From Actinomyces oris (GTDB taxonomy: Bacteria; Actinomycetota; Actinomycetes; Actinomycetales; Actinomycetaceae): a DNA stretch of 64,000 bases. Numbering within the stretch: position 1 is the stretch's first letter; every line of letters starts with the position of its first letter. The stretch is from contig NZ_MSKL01000008.1 in assembly GCF_001937665.1 (NCBI RefSeq), positions 36,123 through 100,122 on the forward strand, given 5' to 3'. Shown piece after piece: positions 7,395 to 15,766 of this stretch. The position numbers and the translations under genes are program-made. The notes under the pieces are model-generated. The model had not been told where the DNA came from, searched no databases, and saw only the letters and a program-made list of their open reading frames with translations.

Positions 7395-8927
7395 TCAGGA
7401 CGGCATGAAAGTCCTCGTGCTGCCGGTTGTCAGCGCGAGACTCCCCTCCACCATCAGCCGCGTTCCCGAGCTGTTGATGTCGACGAAGCTGCGCAGTGTG
7501 AGGACCAGCGCCCCGTCGCCAACGAAGACCTCGGTCAGCGAGCGGTCGTGAATGATCTCCAGCACCGGCTCACATCCTTCAGGAAGTGTCACTGCACGCA
7601 TGGAACCGTGCTGGGTATAGCGGGAGGTGGAGCGATCCACCCGGAGCACCTGCCCGTCCAGGGTGATGTCCACGTGCGAGTCATCCGATCCGACCCGCAG
7701 TCCCCACGGCCCCGTGGTCCGCTCAGTGTCGGCCTCCAGGCGAAGCTGCCAGCTGCGGTGCCCACTCAGGTTGTCGACCTCATAGCGGCCATCCTTCAGG
7801 CGCTCACCCACGAGTGCCGGTTCGCCGGCGTCATACGGGAGCGAGGCAGCAGGGCGCTGGATGAGCCGACCCGCCTTGAGACTCAGCATCCGAGGAATGC
7901 TCAGGGCGTGGACCCACTGCCCGGTCTCGATGGAGGGCTGATCGTCCTCGGAGGCGTTGCCCGCCCACCCGGTCAGCAGCACCGGCCCCGATTCGGAGGG
8001 GCACCGGGCGAAGATCTGAGGGGCGTAGAACTCGAAGCCCCGGTCGACCTCGTGGAAGACCCCGCCGGTCTCTCGCAGCTCTGTACCCACGAGACGACCC
8101 ACCGTGTAGACGCAGGGGAAGATGTTCTCAAAGCCCTCCCGGCCGGGCTTGATGCCCTGTGGGCACCAGATGAGAACGTCCCAGTCCTCGCCTGTGTCCT
8201 CGTCCTTCAGCCGCACCAGGCCGGGGCACTCCCACATGTACCCGAAGGAGTCGAAGGTGCCTCCCGCCCCGGGGAAGCTCAGCTCTCCCTCGAGCTCCCA
8301 GGAGACCAGGTCCCGGGAACGGTACAGCACTGCGGCACCGGTCTCGTTGACGCGCTGGACCCCGATGAGCATTCGGTACTCCCCCGGCCGGTCAGGATCC
8401 CTGAAGACCTGCGGGTCACGGTAGTGGGCCGTGTAGCCCTCGGCGTGGGTGGGAATGAGGGGGTTGCCGGGCCACTTGGTGAAGTCGGTCAGGTCGCCGC
8501 TGGTCACCAGGCACTGGCTGGCGGTGCGCTCATCGGTGACGGGGTCCTTGAGGTTCCCGGTGTAGAAGAGGTGGTAGGGGGCCTGAGCGGCTGCGCCGTC
8601 GAGCTCAGCCCCTTCCAACACGATCGCGTTGCCGGAGTATGCACCGGAGCGGTCGTAGGACGAGTCCGGGATGATGGCGGGCTCATGGTGACGCCAGTGC
8701 AGGAGATCTGTCGAGGACGAGTGCCCCCAGTAGACCAGCTTGCGGTGAGGGTGGAAGGGACTGAACTGGTAGAAGGCGTGGTAGGTGTCGCCGTCGACCA
8801 GCAGCCCATTAGGGTCGTTGAGTCGCCCCACCGGTGGGACGACGTGGAAGCGCGGGTAGTCCGGGTCATCAGCCGCTACAGACGCAGCAATCGCATCCAG
8901 GGCCAGGTCCTTGAGGTCCTCAGTCAC
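7395..8927 (-). CDS. scrB: GH32 beta-fructosidase, probable sucrose-6-phosphate hydrolase
   Basis: 510 aa, no signal peptide, so cytoplasmic. GH32 motifs are complete: the nucleophile Asp in RLNDPNG (about residues 36-42), the transition-state stabiliser in HYRDPQ (near 170), and the acid/base Glu in WECPG (near 233). The C-terminal 130 residues form the beta-sandwich domain. It is intracellular and lies upstream of a sucrose PTS gene on the same strand, so the likely reaction is sucrose 6-phosphate to glucose 6-phosphate and fructose. A levanase or fructanase activity is less likely without export signals. The GTG start at 8927 has no Shine-Dalgarno but has TAACAT six bases upstream. The 225-base gap to the PTS gene contains a separate promoter. 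Confidence 0.88.
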   Translation of the reverse strand: MTEDLKDLALDAIAASVAADDPDYPRFHVVPPVGRLNDPNGLLVDGDTYHAFYQFSPFHPHRKLVYWGHSSSTDLLHWRHHEPAIIPDSSYDRSGAYSGNAIVLEGAELDGAAAQAPYHLFYTGNLKDPVTDERTASQCLVTSGDLTDFTKWPGNPLIPTHAEGYTAHYRDPQVFRDPDRPGEYRMLIGVQRVNETGAAVLYRSRDLVSWELEGELSFPGAGGTFDSFGYMWECPGLVRLKDEDTGEDWDVLIWCPQGIKPGREGFENIFPCVYTVGRLVGTELRETGGVFHEVDRGFEFYAPQIFARCPSESGPVLLTGWAGNASEDDQPSIETGQWVHALSIPRMLSLKAGRLIQRPAASLPYDAGEPALVGERLKDGRYEVDNLSGHRSWQLRLEADTERTTGPWGLRVGSDDSHVDITLDGQVLRVDRSTSRYTQHGSMRAVTLPEGCEPVLEIIHDRSLTEVFVGDGALVLTLRSFVDINSSGTRLMVEGSLALTTGSTRTFMPS

Positions 8928-8933
8928 GATGTG

Positions 8934-8939
8934 ATGTTA
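8934..8939 (-). promoter_or_regulatory. Putative -10 of leaderless GH32 gene
   Basis: TAACAT ends six bases before the GTG start at 8927, with no Shine-Dalgarno between. No canonical -35 is apparent. Confidence 0.35.
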
Positions 8940-9016
8940 GCAGGACCACTATCGTGTACTGGGGCGATTCTCAGTGGATGCCCCGCCGCGAAAGGGCAGT
9001 GTGAATGAGCGGGTGC

Positions 9017-9262
9017 TCAGTGGAAGTACGGGACGATGAGCCACAGACCGAACAGCGCGATCACGGCGGCAATGGCGATGAAGACGCCTGCCAGAACCTG
9101 AGCCAGGCGCACCCCTTCGACCTCGCCGGCCTCGTGCTTGGCGTGCACAGTGGCCAGCATGCGAGCCGCCAGCGAGCAGATGGTGAGGATGAAGGCGGTG
9201 CCCAGTACCGTCACTGACGCCACCAGCCCCAGCGAGCCCCAGTCGATCGCCATACCGGTCAT
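9017..9262 (-). CDS. Small membrane protein coupled to PiT transporter
   Basis: 81 aa with two hydrophobic segments, about residues 11-35 (GLVASVTVLGTAFILTI) and 55-78 (VLAGVFIAIAAVIALFGLWL), joined by a charged loop. ATG at 9262 overlaps the stop of the phosphate transporter gene as ATGA; an internal ATG at 9253 is an alternative. The tight coupling suggests an accessory or stability factor for the transporter. I do not recognise a named family and assign no function. Confidence 0.7.
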   Translation of the reverse strand: MTGMAIDWGSLGLVASVTVLGTAFILTICSLAARMLATVHAKHEAGEVEGVRLAQVLAGVFIAIAAVIALFGLWLIVPYFH

Positions 9263-10497
9263 GCCATGGATCCTGTCGTCATCCGATGCGTACTGTCCTG
9301 GTCCGTCGCGCCGTTGACGATCTCGGAACGCACCTCGTCCAGCGTCAGCGGAGCACGTCCCAGCTCTGGATCCTGCTTGACGACGACGACCTCGGAGGCG
9401 TCATTGACGTTGGAGAAATCCACCCGGTTGTGCCCCGCCTGCCGGATGATGGCCAGGGCTCCGAGAATGAGCAGACAGATGACGACGATCGTCCCCGGCA
9501 CCCCGCCCTTGACTGCGACATAGGACGTGGCGGCCCCCACCAGGCCTGAGCACGGAAGCGTCACCAACCAGGCGATCCCCATCTTGCCGGCAGTCCTCCA
9601 GGACACCTCGGTGCCCCGGCCGATCCCTGAGCCCAGGATCGAACCGGTGCAGATGTGGGTGGTGGACAGGGCGAAGCCCAGGTGGGAGGAGGCCAGGATC
9701 GCCACGGTCGAGGCGGTCTCGGACGCGAAGCCCTGCGGCGCCTCAACATGCACCAGACCACGCCCCATGGTGCGCATGATGCGCCACCCGCCCGAGTAGG
9801 TGCCCAGCCCGATGGCGAGGCCCGCTGCGGCGATGACCCACCAGTGGGGGCCGGTACCGGCCTCCTGGTAGCCGCCGGCCACGAGCACCAGCGTGATGAC
9901 CCCCATGGTCTTCTGCCCGTCAGACGTGCCGTGGGACAGGGCCACCAGCGATGCGGTGACCCGCTGACTGTTGCGGAAGAGCCTCTCGGAGTATGGGTTG
10001 GTCGGATGCGCGATGCGGTAAGCCAGTGCGGTGGCCAGCGCTGCCGCCACCCCGGCCACAACCGGAGCGATGACGGCAGGCAGAATGATCTTAGAGATCA
10101 CCGTCCCCCAATGGACTCCCTGGACCCCGGCGGCCACCACCACCGCTCCGATGAGTCCCCCGAACAACGCGTGGGACGACGACGACGGCAGTCCGAACAA
10201 CCAGGTCGCCAGGTTCCACAGGATGGCGCCGGCCAGACCAGCGAAGATCATGGCCGGCGCCGCCTCGATCACCGTGTCATCGAACATCCCATGAGAGATC
10301 GTCTTGGAGACCTCTGTCGACAGGCAGGCGCCGATCACATTGAGCACGGCGGCGACCAGAACCGCTCTTCTGGGTGTGAAGGCGCCTGTCGCCACCGACG
10401 TCGCCATCGCATTGGACGAGTCGTGGAAACCGTTCGTGAAGTCGAAGACGAGGGCCGTCACGACGACAACGATCACGAGGAAGAGAATGGTGCTCAT
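9259..10497 (-). CDS. PiT-family inorganic phosphate transporter
   Basis: 412 aa polytopic membrane protein. The PiT signature occurs near the N-terminus as FDFTNGFHDSSNAMATSV (about residues 17-34) and in diverged form in the second half (ALSTTHICTGSILGSGIG), the inverted-repeat halves of the PF01384 fold. It takes up phosphate, or metal-phosphate, driven by H+ or Na+. The start is ATG at 10497, seven bases after GGGA; a longer in-frame ATG at 10578 would add a basic, unconserved extension. The stop overlaps the start of the small membrane protein downstream. No PhoU-like gene is adjacent. Confidence 0.93.
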   Translation of the reverse strand: MSTILFLVIVVVVTALVFDFTNGFHDSSNAMATSVATGAFTPRRAVLVAAVLNVIGACLSTEVSKTISHGMFDDTVIEAAPAMIFAGLAGAILWNLATWLFGLPSSSSHALFGGLIGAVVVAAGVQGVHWGTVISKIILPAVIAPVVAGVAAALATALAYRIAHPTNPYSERLFRNSQRVTASLVALSHGTSDGQKTMGVITLVLVAGGYQEAGTGPHWWVIAAAGLAIGLGTYSGGWRIMRTMGRGLVHVEAPQGFASETASTVAILASSHLGFALSTTHICTGSILGSGIGRGTEVSWRTAGKMGIAWLVTLPCSGLVGAATSYVAVKGGVPGTIVVICLLILGALAIIRQAGHNRVDFSNVNDASEVVVVKQDPELGRAPLTLDEVRSEIVNGATDQDSTHRMTTGSMA

Positions 10498-10805
10498 ACC
10501 GTTCCCGATGGGAGATTTGGGTGACCCTCTCGACCGCCCTGGCAGGCGGCTGCGGAGGCCCGGGTCGCGTGAGCGCAACCCACCAGTATTGTTACCCGCC
10601 GACCCCCCTGCTGCCTAACCAATCGCATACGAGCTTCTCACCGGTTCCCGGCATCCCATAAGCCCGTCATGTCCAGTACCCAGCAACACGGTCTTTCGTC
10701 CCATCTCGGGGGCAAAGCCGCTGAGCCAATTGTCACGTTCCTCAAGTACCCCTTGACGTGGTGGCTTAGCCCAGAAGGAGGGGTCCGTCACGATAGGGTC
10801 ACCGC
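10498..10805. other. Divergent intergenic region, PiT / Hsp70-like
   Basis: About 308 bases, no gene seen. It carries the leader and promoter of the phosphate transporter (minus; TAACAA near 10595 is a possible -10) and the promoter of the Hsp70-like gene (plus; TAGGGT at 10794-10799). A TTGACG near 10753 has no well-placed -10. No CIRCE or HAIR repeat, the usual heat-shock operators, was recognised. Confidence 0.45.
10794..10799 (+). promoter_or_regulatory. Putative -10 of leaderless Hsp70-like gene
   Basis: TAGGGT ends six bases before ATG 10806. A good AAGGAGG at about 10775 is too far upstream to be a ribosome site. Confidence 0.35.
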
Positions 10806-12407
10806 ATGGCAGCGGACACCACGAAGAGCCTGGACAGCATTAGCAGCGGCACCCTCCCCGACCAGGGGATCGACTCCGAGTCGGCGACAGACATCGATCT
10901 GGGCATCGACCTGGGGACGACACGCACCGTCGTCGCACGCGCTGATCGGGGGAACTACCCCGTTATCAGCTTCACCGACGAGCACGGCGACGAGCACGAC
11001 TTCATCCCCTCGCTGACAGCACTGCACGAAGGTGTGCTCGTCCATGGTTTCGCTGCCAGGCGGGCCGCCCATCACGGGGCTCCGTTGCTGCGCAGCCTCA
11101 AACGGGTCCTGGCCTCCCCCACGTTGACGGCCTCGACACCGGTGCGGCTGGGAGACCAGACCTTCTCCGTTTTGGAGGTTCTCACCAGCTACCTGCGTCA
11201 CCTTGAAGCAGAGCTCGCTGAACGGGGCGTCGACATCGCACGCACTCGAGTGGTTGTCGCGGTTCCTGCCCACGCCTACGGGGCCCAACGCCTCCTGACT
11301 CTTGAGGCCTTCCAGCAGGCCGGCTTCCGTGTCGCCGCCATGCTCAACGAGCCCAGTGCAGCCGGATTCGAGTACACGCATCGCAAGGCGACCACCGTCT
11401 CCTCCAGACGCACCCGGGTTCTGGTCTATGACCTGGGTGGCGGCACCTTCGACACCTCCCTGGTCGACGTCGTCGGCACTTCTCACGAGGTGCTGGCTTC
11501 TCACGGCCTGGGAGACCTGGGCGGTGACGACGTCGACCTGCTCATGGCCACGATGGCCCTGAGCGCAGCGGGTATCACCGAGGAGGACCTCTCCCCCACC
11601 GAGCTCGACGACCTGCTGGACCAGTGCCGGGACGCCAAGGAGCACCTCACTCCTCAGAGCCGTCGAGTGCTCATCGTCCTGAGGGGTCAGGACGTCGTCC
11701 TGCCCGTGGTCGACCTGTACCAGACCTGCACACCGCTCATTGAGCGCTCTTTGGGCACGATGGCGCCACTGGTGGGCAGGCTGGACGATGGGAGCCCGGA
11801 CCTGACTGACATCGCCGGCGTCTACCTGGTCGGCGGCGCCTCCGGTCTCCCTCTGGTGCCCAGGCTCCTGCGGGAGCGCTTCGGTCGTCGGGTTCACCGC
11901 TCCCCCTACCCTGGGGCCTCCACCGCCATCGGCCTGGCGATCGCGGCGGACCGCACCAGCGACTACGACCTCACTGACCGGCTCTCCCGGGGCTTCGGCG
12001 TCTTCCGCGAGGCCGACGGCGGGCACCGTCTCACCTTCGACGCGATCCTCAGTCCCGAGTCCGTCCAGGCCTCACCCGGTGGCCGGGAGGGAACGGTGCT
12101 GACCCGCGAGTACGATGCAGCGCACAACATCGGCTGGTACCGCTTCGTGGAGTGCGCCGGTGTCGACGAGGGCGGTGAGCCTCGCGGCGAGATCGCTCCC
12201 TATCAGGACATCGTCTTCCCCTTCGAGGTCTCGCTGCGGGACGTCGACGACCAGGAGCTGAGGAACTACTCGGTGGAGCGACGCGATCACGGTCCGCGGA
12301 TTCAGGAGCACTACCGCGTCGATGAGGCCGGTCTGGTTCGCGTCACCATCACCGACCTCACCGACGGATACAGCCGCCGTTACGTTCTGGGCAGGCGCGC
12401 CCAGTAG
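10806..12407 (+). CDS. Hsp70-family ATPase lacking a standard substrate-binding domain
   Basis: 533 aa. The actin-fold nucleotide-binding domain spans about 35-390: phosphate-1 loop IDLGTTRT (about 38-45), phosphate-2 loop VYDLGGGTFDTS (about 206-217) and adenosine motif YLVGGASGLPLVPRLL (about 340-355). After it come only about 140 residues, against about 230 in DnaK, with no recognisable linker or EEVD-like tail. The N-terminal 30 residues are acidic and unconserved. It is therefore an Hsp70-like protein (cf. HscC-like or orphan Hsp70s), not DnaK. No grpE or dnaJ gene adjoins it. Its client and role are unknown. Confidence 0.87.
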   Translation: MAADTTKSLDSISSGTLPDQGIDSESATDIDLGIDLGTTRTVVARADRGNYPVISFTDEHGDEHDFIPSLTALHEGVLVHGFAARRAAHHGAPLLRSLKRVLASPTLTASTPVRLGDQTFSVLEVLTSYLRHLEAELAERGVDIARTRVVVAVPAHAYGAQRLLTLEAFQQAGFRVAAMLNEPSAAGFEYTHRKATTVSSRRTRVLVYDLGGGTFDTSLVDVVGTSHEVLASHGLGDLGGDDVDLLMATMALSAAGITEEDLSPTELDDLLDQCRDAKEHLTPQSRRVLIVLRGQDVVLPVVDLYQTCTPLIERSLGTMAPLVGRLDDGSPDLTDIAGVYLVGGASGLPLVPRLLRERFGRRVHRSPYPGASTAIGLAIAADRTSDYDLTDRLSRGFGVFREADGGHRLTFDAILSPESVQASPGGREGTVLTREYDAAHNIGWYRFVECAGVDEGGEPRGEIAPYQDIVFPFEVSLRDVDDQELRNYSVERRDHGPRIQEHYRVDEAGLVRVTITDLTDGYSRRYVLGRRAQ

Positions 12408-12427
12408 ACGCCGGCCCCCGCAGCGGG

Positions 12428-13387
12428 TCAGGAGCGAGCGGCGTCGGAGACCCGGGTGAGCGCCTGGGTCTCCTCGTCACTGATCTCGAGAGTCAGAGCG
12501 TCCATGATCGGCCGCAGCTGACTCAGATCGCGTGCTGAGGCCAGCGGAGCAGTGACACCGGGACGATCACGCAGCCAGGCCAGTGCTACGGCTGCGGGCT
12601 CCACTCCGTGATCCGCCGCCACTCTGGCGACGGTTTCAACGACGTCATAGCACTCCGGCCGCTGGTAATCAGCGACCATTCCAGCTCGGTCGCCACTCAT
12701 CGGCTCATCTCTGCGGTACTTTCCTGTGAGGAAACCGGCAGCCAGGGCGAAGTAGGGCATGAGACCCATGCCGAGCTCGGCCGCCACCTCTCCCCTGGCG
12801 CCCGGGCCTTCAACATCGTCTCGGTGGAGAAGGTTGTAGTGGGGTTGAAGGACGATGGGCCGAGCGACCCCCTGGGAGTCGGCTATGGAGAACCATTGCC
12901 GGATGCGCTCGGGCGTGTAGTTGGACAGTCCCACATGCCGGATCCTGCCGGCGAGGCGGGCCTCCTCGAAGGCGGAGACTGTCTCCTCCAGCGGAGTGGA
13001 TTCATCGTCGAAGTGGGCGTAGTAGATATCAATGACGTCGGTGCGCAGACGCGATAGCGACTCCTCCAGCGCCCGGCGGACGTTGTCCGCGCTCAGACCT
13101 GGACGGTCGGGCTTGGTGGAGACCTTCGTGGCCAGAACCACGCGCTCACGGACAGCGCGCGAGGCGAGCCACGCTCCGATCACGGTCTCCGACTCCCCTC
13201 CTGAGTTCCCCGGGGCCCAGTAGGAGTATCCGTCGGCAGTGTCGATGAGGTTCCCACCGCCATCCACGTAAGCGTCCAGTACATCGAAGGAGGTCGCCTC
13301 ATCAGCCGTCCAGCCGAAAACGTTGCCTCCCAGGCCAATGGGGCTGATCCGCAGGTCGGCCAGGGTACGGTTTGGAGCTCCAGTCAT
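12428..13387 (-). CDS. Aldo/keto reductase
   Basis: 319 aa NAD(P)H-dependent oxidoreductase with the TIM-barrel AKR fold. The Asp-Tyr of the catalytic tetrad lie in IDTADGYSYW (about 48-57) and the Lys in VVLATKVSTK (about 80-89); GLSNYTPERI follows near 150. The overall pattern resembles the YajO/IolS-like reductases. ATG 13387 is preceded by AGGAGG with a four-base spacer; an in-frame upstream ATG at 13441 has no such signal. The physiological carbonyl substrate is not predictable. It converges on the Hsp70-like gene with only 20 bases between. Confidence 0.9.
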   Translation of the reverse strand: MTGAPNRTLADLRISPIGLGGNVFGWTADEATSFDVLDAYVDGGGNLIDTADGYSYWAPGNSGGESETVIGAWLASRAVRERVVLATKVSTKPDRPGLSADNVRRALEESLSRLRTDVIDIYYAHFDDESTPLEETVSAFEEARLAGRIRHVGLSNYTPERIRQWFSIADSQGVARPIVLQPHYNLLHRDDVEGPGARGEVAAELGMGLMPYFALAAGFLTGKYRRDEPMSGDRAGMVADYQRPECYDVVETVARVAADHGVEPAAVALAWLRDRPGVTAPLASARDLSQLRPIMDALTLEISDEETQALTRVSDAARS

Positions 13388-13479
13388 CTTGCCTCCTGGT
13401 TTGAGAGCGACACCGGAAAGCCGCACCGCGGCGGCATCCACCCTGTCATGAGTCGAATTGACGAAGCCAGAATACGTTC

Positions 13480-13512
13480 GAGGCTGGAACCGTCACGACG
13501 GGTTCCAGCCTC
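13480..13512 (-). terminator. Terminator after the MerR gene
   Basis: GAGGCTGGAACC (13480-13491) and GGTTCCAGCCTC (13501-13512) form a perfect 12-base-pair stem with a nine-base loop, 39 bases after the MerR-family stop. No U-tract follows. Confidence 0.7.
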
Positions 13513-13550
13513 GGCGAACAAGCAGTTGAATGGTGCGCGTCTCGCGGCGC

Positions 13551-14129
13551 TCAGATGGCCTGCTGCCGCTTGGCGGCGCGACGCTTGGCCAGCTCATCCT
13601 CGACCAGCGGCGTCCCGAGCGCCTGGGCGTGATCGACGGGAAGATCCGCCAGCGCTCCTTCGACCTCGTGCCATACCCGCCCCACAGCGATACCGAAGAC
13701 GCCCTGGCCGCCGGCGACCAGGTCAACGACCTCATCGGCCGAGGTGCACTCGTAGACCGAGGCGCCGTCGCTCATGAGGGTGATGGAGGCCAGGTCCTCG
13801 ACGCCGCGGGAGTGGAGGGCACTGACGGCCGTGCGGATCTGCTGCAGCGAGACCCCGGTGTCCAGGAGGCGCTTGACGACCTTGAGGACCAGGATGTCGC
13901 GGAAGGAGTAGAGCCGCTGAGAGCCCGATCCCTTGGCGCTCCGAATCGACGGCTCGACCAGTCCGGTGCGCGCCCAGTAGTCGAGCTGGCGGTACGTGAT
14001 ACCGGCGGCACGGCAGGCCACCGGCCCTCGGTAGCCCGAGTCCGCATCGAGTTGCGGCAACGGGTCGCCGAACAGCATGCCCTGAGTACGCTGAGGCCTT
14101 GCTATCGCACTGGCTTCATTCATGCTCAC
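13551..14129 (-). CDS. MerR-family regulator (Rv1830-like)
   Basis: 192 aa. A MerR winged-helix domain is seen at about 38-105 (CRAAGITYRQLDYWARTGLV, then the wing SQRLYSFRDILVLKVVKRLL), followed by a helical stretch and a C-terminal domain without Cys ligands, so it is not a metal sensor of the classic type. Gene order garA, ftsR, DUF151 nuclease, merR matches Mycobacterium Rv1827-Rv1830, where this position encodes a MerR regulator linked to cell division and drug response. GTG 14129 is favoured because AGGAG precedes it by six bases; ATG 14123 is the alternative. A strong hairpin follows the gene. Confidence 0.9.
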   Translation of the reverse strand: MSMNEASAIARPQRTQGMLFGDPLPQLDADSGYRGPVACRAAGITYRQLDYWARTGLVEPSIRSAKGSGSQRLYSFRDILVLKVVKRLLDTGVSLQQIRTAVSALHSRGVEDLASITLMSDGASVYECTSADEVVDLVAGGQGVFGIAVGRVWHEVEGALADLPVDHAQALGTPLVEDELAKRRAAKRQQAI

Positions 14130-14395
14130 GACCTGCTCCTGTCACCGGAAGAACACGCACCTGAAACTGGCGCGGCGGCCCGCCTCGTGCGGCCACGGCT
14201 CCACGATAGGGCCAGTTGAGGCGATGCTCAACGAAGGGCACGCCCCAACTCGTTGTGCCGTCAGGCATGAATCTCCAGCTGAGGTCAACGGTCTGCACGC
14301 ACGTGTCGACAATTCCTTGCGATGGAGCCAGATCACCGGTAACACAACACTGACAACACGTGCCATAGATCACAACATCAGTCACACGAGTCACA

Positions 14396-14878
14396 TCAGT
14401 CCCGCGTGTCGTCGGCCAGGTCATCGGTCTCCGACAGCGTTCGCTGCCACTGCGCAAGCCGCTCGGCGCCATGGTCGTCGCTGAGATCAACAGCTCTCAG
14501 GCGCGTCAGCGACCTGCTGGCATGCACCGGAAACCGATGGTAACCACTCAGAAGCAGCCCCTCCCCCGGAGTACAGGCAACCGTCATCACCTGGTTCGCA
14601 CAGGCAGGAGTCTCAACGACGAGCCGGGCGACGATGCGCGCGTCATCGTCGACGTCGAGCTCAGTACGCCCGATGCGACCACCCAATGCCTCGACGACGT
14701 CATCGAGAAGCCTGGGCCACGACGGCGATCTGTGTGAGCCGTGAGCCTGCAGAACCAGCCCCTCGTGCGCCGTCACCGGGATGGCCAGCATCGCCGGCCC
14801 TCCGTCCTCCACGAGGACGGCGACCAAGCCGTCATCAGGATCGGTGGATCTGACACCCACCAACTGCATCAATGGCAC
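14396..14878 (-). CDS. Bifunctional nuclease family protein (DUF151)
   Basis: 160 aa. The N-terminal 130 residues match the BFN/DUF151 fold (PF02577): LVGVRSTDPDDGLVAVLVED at 5-24, ALGGRIGRTELDVDD near 85-99, then the acidic C-terminal tail. Family members have been described with RNase/DNase activity; the biological role in actinobacteria is unsettled. The GTG start at 14878 is chosen because TAGGGT sits six bases upstream; ATG 14869 is possible. It is the third gene of the conserved garA cluster, separated from ftsR by a terminator, so it may have its own promoter. Confidence 0.85.
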   Translation of the reverse strand: MPLMQLVGVRSTDPDDGLVAVLVEDGGPAMLAIPVTAHEGLVLQAHGSHRSPSWPRLLDDVVEALGGRIGRTELDVDDDARIVARLVVETPACANQVMTVACTPGEGLLLSGYHRFPVHASRSLTRLRAVDLSDDHGAERLAQWQRTLSETDDLADDTRD

Positions 14879-14884
14879 GTTCCA

Positions 14885-14890
14885 ACCCTA
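14885..14890 (-). promoter_or_regulatory. Putative -10 of leaderless DUF151 gene
   Basis: TAGGGT ends six bases before GTG 14878, the same hexamer and distance as at the Hsp70-like gene. Confidence 0.35.
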
Positions 14891-14951
14891 CGGGAGGCGG
14901 TCATCCCTGTCCTAGGAACACGCACACGATGCACGCTGACCTTTGTCGATA

Positions 14952-14985
14952 CAAAACAGCCCGGCCAGGCGACCGCCTACCGGGC
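14952..14985 (-). terminator. Rho-independent terminator after ftsR
   Basis: On the minus strand GCCCGG, an inner AGGCG/CGCCT pair, and CCGGGC (14959-14985) form a stem-loop followed by TGTTTTGT, one of the few terminators here with a U-rich tail. It lies 17 bases after the ftsR stop. Confidence 0.75.
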
Positions 14986-15001
14986 GTGCGTGCACTCGCC
15001 C

Positions 15002-15766
15002 TCAGCCCAGCGCATCCACGGCGCGACGCAGCAGAATCGTGTGCAGGTCCGCGACGAGCTCGGCCAGCTCCCGAGCCGTCTCCTCACCGGCGCTACGCGA
15101 CCGCGACCGGCGCGGGGCCACTGCCTGGTCGATCGTGTCCGCCTCCCGCTCAGCCGAGGCTCGCACCGCACGCAGGTTGCGCAGAGGCACTCCCTTGCGG
15201 GTGATCTCCATGGCCAGGCGCACGGTCCTCAGATTCTGCTGGCTGTAACGCCCACGGACATCGGGGCTGATGAGCCCAACGGCGACGAGCTCCTCGATCT
15301 GAGACTCACTGGCGCCGGAGTGGGCCAGGAGAGCCTCCAGGTCCATGGGGCCGTCGTCGACGATCTGACCATCCCGGGCGACCACCCGGGCAACGGGCTG
15401 TGGTGCGGGGGCCTCGACGTCGGCGTCCAGGAGCGCCAGACGGTCACGGATGACGTGCAACGGGAGGTACTCGTCCCGCTGCACAGCCAAGGCATAGCGC
15501 AGACGCTCCAAGTCCGCCTGCGAATAGCGACGGTAACCGTTGCCGACACGGTGAGGACTGATGAGCCCCTCGCCCTCGAGATAACGAACCTTGGAGATCG
15601 ACAGGGCCGGGAACTCCACCTTGAGGAGATCCACCACCTGCCCGATCTTCATCACAGGCTCTCGAGAGATGCCGCGGGGCCAGGTCTCGCCTGCCGGGCG
15701 CTCAGAGGCCTCGAGCAAGGAGGAGGGGGCATCTCGCTTCTTGCTTCGTGCGGTTGCGGCGCTCAC
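15002..15766 (-). CDS. ftsR: FtsR-type MerR-family transcriptional regulator
   Basis: 254 aa. Residues about 38-105 form a MerR helix-turn-helix (MKIGQVVDLL, ISKVRYLEGEGLISPHRV, YRRYSQADLERLRYAL). A second winged-helix-like segment follows at about 170-205 (ELVAVGLISPDVRGRYSQQN), typical of this family. In Corynebacterium FtsR activates ftsZ, and the mycobacterial homologue is Rv1828. The GTG start overlaps the garA stop by four bases (GTGA), so the two are coupled. A strong terminator follows, which would limit read-through into the DUF151 gene. Confidence 0.9.
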   Translation of the reverse strand: MSAATARSKKRDAPSSLLEASERPAGETWPRGISREPVMKIGQVVDLLKVEFPALSISKVRYLEGEGLISPHRVGNGYRRYSQADLERLRYALAVQRDEYLPLHVIRDRLALLDADVEAPAPQPVARVVARDGQIVDDGPMDLEALLAHSGASESQIEELVAVGLISPDVRGRYSQQNLRTVRLAMEITRKGVPLRNLRAVRASAEREADTIDQAVAPRRSRSRSAGEETARELAELVADLHTILLRRAVDALG

